From Acidobacteriota bacterium (GTDB lineage: Bacteria; Acidobacteriota; Terriglobia; Terriglobales; Acidobacteriaceae), in contig QHZV01000206.1 of assembly GCA_003224785.1 (NCBI GenBank), positions 1 through 6,801 on the forward strand: 6,801 nucleotides of DNA, written 5' to 3'. The notes under the pieces are model-generated. The model searched no databases. It worked only from the letters and a program-made list of their open reading frames with translations, and had not been told where the DNA came from. Shown in pieces: positions 5,609 to 6,801 of the stretch (positions are counted from its first letter, which is position 1; every line of letters begins with the position of its first letter). The position numbers and the translations under genes were made by a program.

Positions 5609-6801
5609 ATGTCCGATAACAAGCAAATTAAAGCTCTTGGCCTGCGTTTCGCCCGCGCCCTACAGATGACGCTTAAGACCGCGGTCATGTTCACGGTCGA
5701 GCATAAGAGTGTGGAACGCCCCACTCAGCAGAGCTTCCTGCTCCTGAACAATCTGCTCAAGGAAACCGGGCAATTCACCTTCGGATTTATTGACAATCAG
5801 GTGATGCTCAACAATCTGCTGACCACGGACACCACGCTTCGTTCACTGGAAACGGAATTCCTCAAGCGCGGAATCGCCGCGGTGACATTCGAGCCGGGGC
5901 TAACGCTCGGCCGCTATAAGAAAGTCGTCAGCCTGTTGTCCGCTCCGAGCAAACACATTGATGAAGTGGGCGGGCTCTTAAGCTTTTTGGATCAGAACGA
6001 AGTCGAAGGCGCTCGCATTCTGCCCGCCGCCAAGAACCAGAAAAAAGATGAGCACGGCGACACCATTATTGAGACTGACTCGGAGTCTTACATTCTCTCC
6101 AAGCAAATGGCGGAGGAACAGACCGGCCGCGATTTCCTGGATTCCATCGACGCGTTGCTGGAGTCAGGATGCTTTGACCCCTCCACACGCGGCGAGGTTC
6201 TTGCCGATTTTGCGACCAAGGGCGTGGACGGGTCGGGATACGGCGTGCCTGTGGGTGTTCCGCAGCTCGTGGTCCTCAAAGACGGAGAGACCGTTTCCCC
6301 GGCTGAGGGTGACCCGGGTGCGAGCCCAGCTAGTGCGGGTGGATCGCACGGACAGGCTTCGGGCTCTGGGGGGAGTGGAGTAGGCGGGAACGGATTTGGG
6401 GGCAACGGCACCGGAGGTTCATCCGGTGGAACCGGCAACGGCCGCGGACAGAATCGAAACCTGATTTCCAGAGGACGCTCGCCAGAAGGCGAAGATGAAT
6501 TCTATGGTGGATTTGCAGGTGGCGGAGGGGGCGGAAATGGCACCGGGCTACGTCGCGGGCTGGGAGCTAGCAACTTCATGGATCTGGTTGAGCAATCGGT
6601 GCAGCGCTCCTTGCTCGAGGAGGAAGGCAATCCGCAAAAATCGTACACGTCACTCGCGCGGATCCTCCGCAACATGGGAGTGGATAAAGTCCTGGCGCAT
6701 TTTCCAGTTGAACGTCAGGAAGAATTGAAGAGCCTGCCTCCGGAGCAACTGGCGACTGAATATATTGCGGACACCGCTTTGCAGATTGCCGGGACAAAAC
6801 T
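5609..6801 (+). CDS. Unidentified protein with helical N-terminal domain and Gly-rich linker (3' end outside window)
   Basis: An open frame of 397 codons runs from ATG 5609 to the right edge with no stop. AAGGA (5600-5604) lies 4 bases before the start. Residues 1-150 begin MSDNKQIKALGLRFARALQM and include VEHKSVERPTQQSFLLLNNL, then FGFIDNQVMLNN, then LKRGIAAVTFEPGLTLGRYK. That order (a helix with H.sV at its end, a long helix, a strand pair around a small loop, then a helix with G-I..-F.PG) resembles the N-terminal domain I recall in front of HEAT-repeat or HD-type domains in acidobacterial and myxobacterial proteins. An acidic helical part (about 150-215) follows, then a Gly/Ser/Asn-rich linker (about 235-320) and a second helical domain from 322 (NFMDLVEQSVQRSLLEEEG). 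No signal peptide or membrane segment is seen, so it is probably cytoplasmic. Function unknown; enzymatic motifs may lie in the missing C-terminus. Confidence 0.8.
   Translation, partial: MSDNKQIKALGLRFARALQMTLKTAVMFTVEHKSVERPTQQSFLLLNNLLKETGQFTFGFIDNQVMLNNLLTTDTTLRSLETEFLKRGIAAVTFEPGLTLGRYKKVVSLLSAPSKHIDEVGGLLSFLDQNEVEGARILPAAKNQKKDEHGDTIIETDSESYILSKQMAEEQTGRDFLDSIDALLESGCFDPSTRGEVLADFATKGVDGSGYGVPVGVPQLVVLKDGETVSPAEGDPGASPASAGGSHGQASGSGGSGVGGNGFGGNGTGGSSGGTGNGRGQNRNLISRGRSPEGEDEFYGGFAGGGGGGNGTGLRRGLGASNFMDLVEQSVQRSLLEEEGNPQKSYTSLARILRNMGVDKVLAHFPVERQEELKSLPPEQLATEYIADTALQIAGTK
6311..6570 (+). other. Gly-rich linker-coding segment
   Basis: Codons 235-320 of the gene at 5609 are dominated by Gly with Ser, Asn and Thr, including runs such as GGNGFGGNGTGG and a six-Gly run at about 304-310. 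There is a short charged break (about 289-300, RSPEGEDEFYGG). It separates two helical domains and is likely a flexible, disordered linker. DNA of this type changes length easily by slippage between strains. Confidence 0.75.

Noticed and set aside
6088..6438. Pro-rich 116-residue frame antisense to the gene at 5609
   Set aside because: Pro runs (CCN) are the mirror of Gly codons (GGN) in the Gly-rich linker on the plus strand; it has no independent evidence.
1..6801. Search for CRISPR array, transposase, toxin-antitoxin, defence genes or phage genes
   Set aside because: No regularly spaced repeats, catalytic transposase motifs, paired small genes or defence-type domains were seen; the content is housekeeping and envelope genes.

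Overview
The window looks like chromosomal DNA from a moderately GC-rich Gram-negative bacterium, most likely an Acidobacteriota (Terriglobia-like) lineage. This rests on the style of the proteins (an OmpA-type lipoprotein with an Ala/Gln-rich coiled region, a TPR envelope protein, a zinc-ribbon RDD protein) and on short palindromic repeats of the TTAACCGC...GCGGTTAA and GGGAAGGGC...GTGCC kinds that I associate with such genomes. The taxonomic call is inference from recall; no search was run.

Layout. Positions 1-439 (minus) are the 5' part of a secreted TPR protein that runs off the left edge. Positions 565-1252 (minus) hold an OmpA-family lipoprotein gene broken by a frameshift at about 871, with about 13 residues of the OmpA domain missing at the break; it is followed by a clear Rho-independent terminator (494-528). 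A 464-base stretch (1253-1716) without a convincing gene separates it from uvrC (1717-3666, plus), the nucleotide excision repair endonuclease subunit. uvrC is intact with all key residues but carries an extra in-frame linker encoded by two inverted REP-like hairpin units (2608-2685). Convergent to uvrC is a BadF/BadG-type sugar kinase gene (3757-4689, minus). Upstream of it, also minus, is a zinc-ribbon/RDD membrane protein gene (4729-5388) whose C-terminus and stop codon are supplied by an 83-base palindromic repeat (4729-4811). A divergent intergenic region leads to a plus-strand gene starting at 5609 and running off the right edge; it encodes an unidentified protein with a Gly-rich linker.

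Functionally the window is a mix of housekeeping and envelope genes, not one pathway: DNA repair (uvrC), amino-sugar phosphorylation possibly linked to cell-wall recycling (the kinase), and envelope proteins (OmpA-like, TPR, RDD). I see no defence island, CRISPR array, transposase, RNA gene or phage module. What stands out is the effect of small palindromic repeats on coding sequences: one pair is read through in frame inside uvrC, and another element truncates the RDD gene and may provide the -10 region of the downstream kinase. Several starts (TPR, kinase, RDD, uvrC) lack a Shine-Dalgarno sequence, and at two of them a TAAAAT box sits 6-7 bases before the start codon, which suggests leaderless transcripts.
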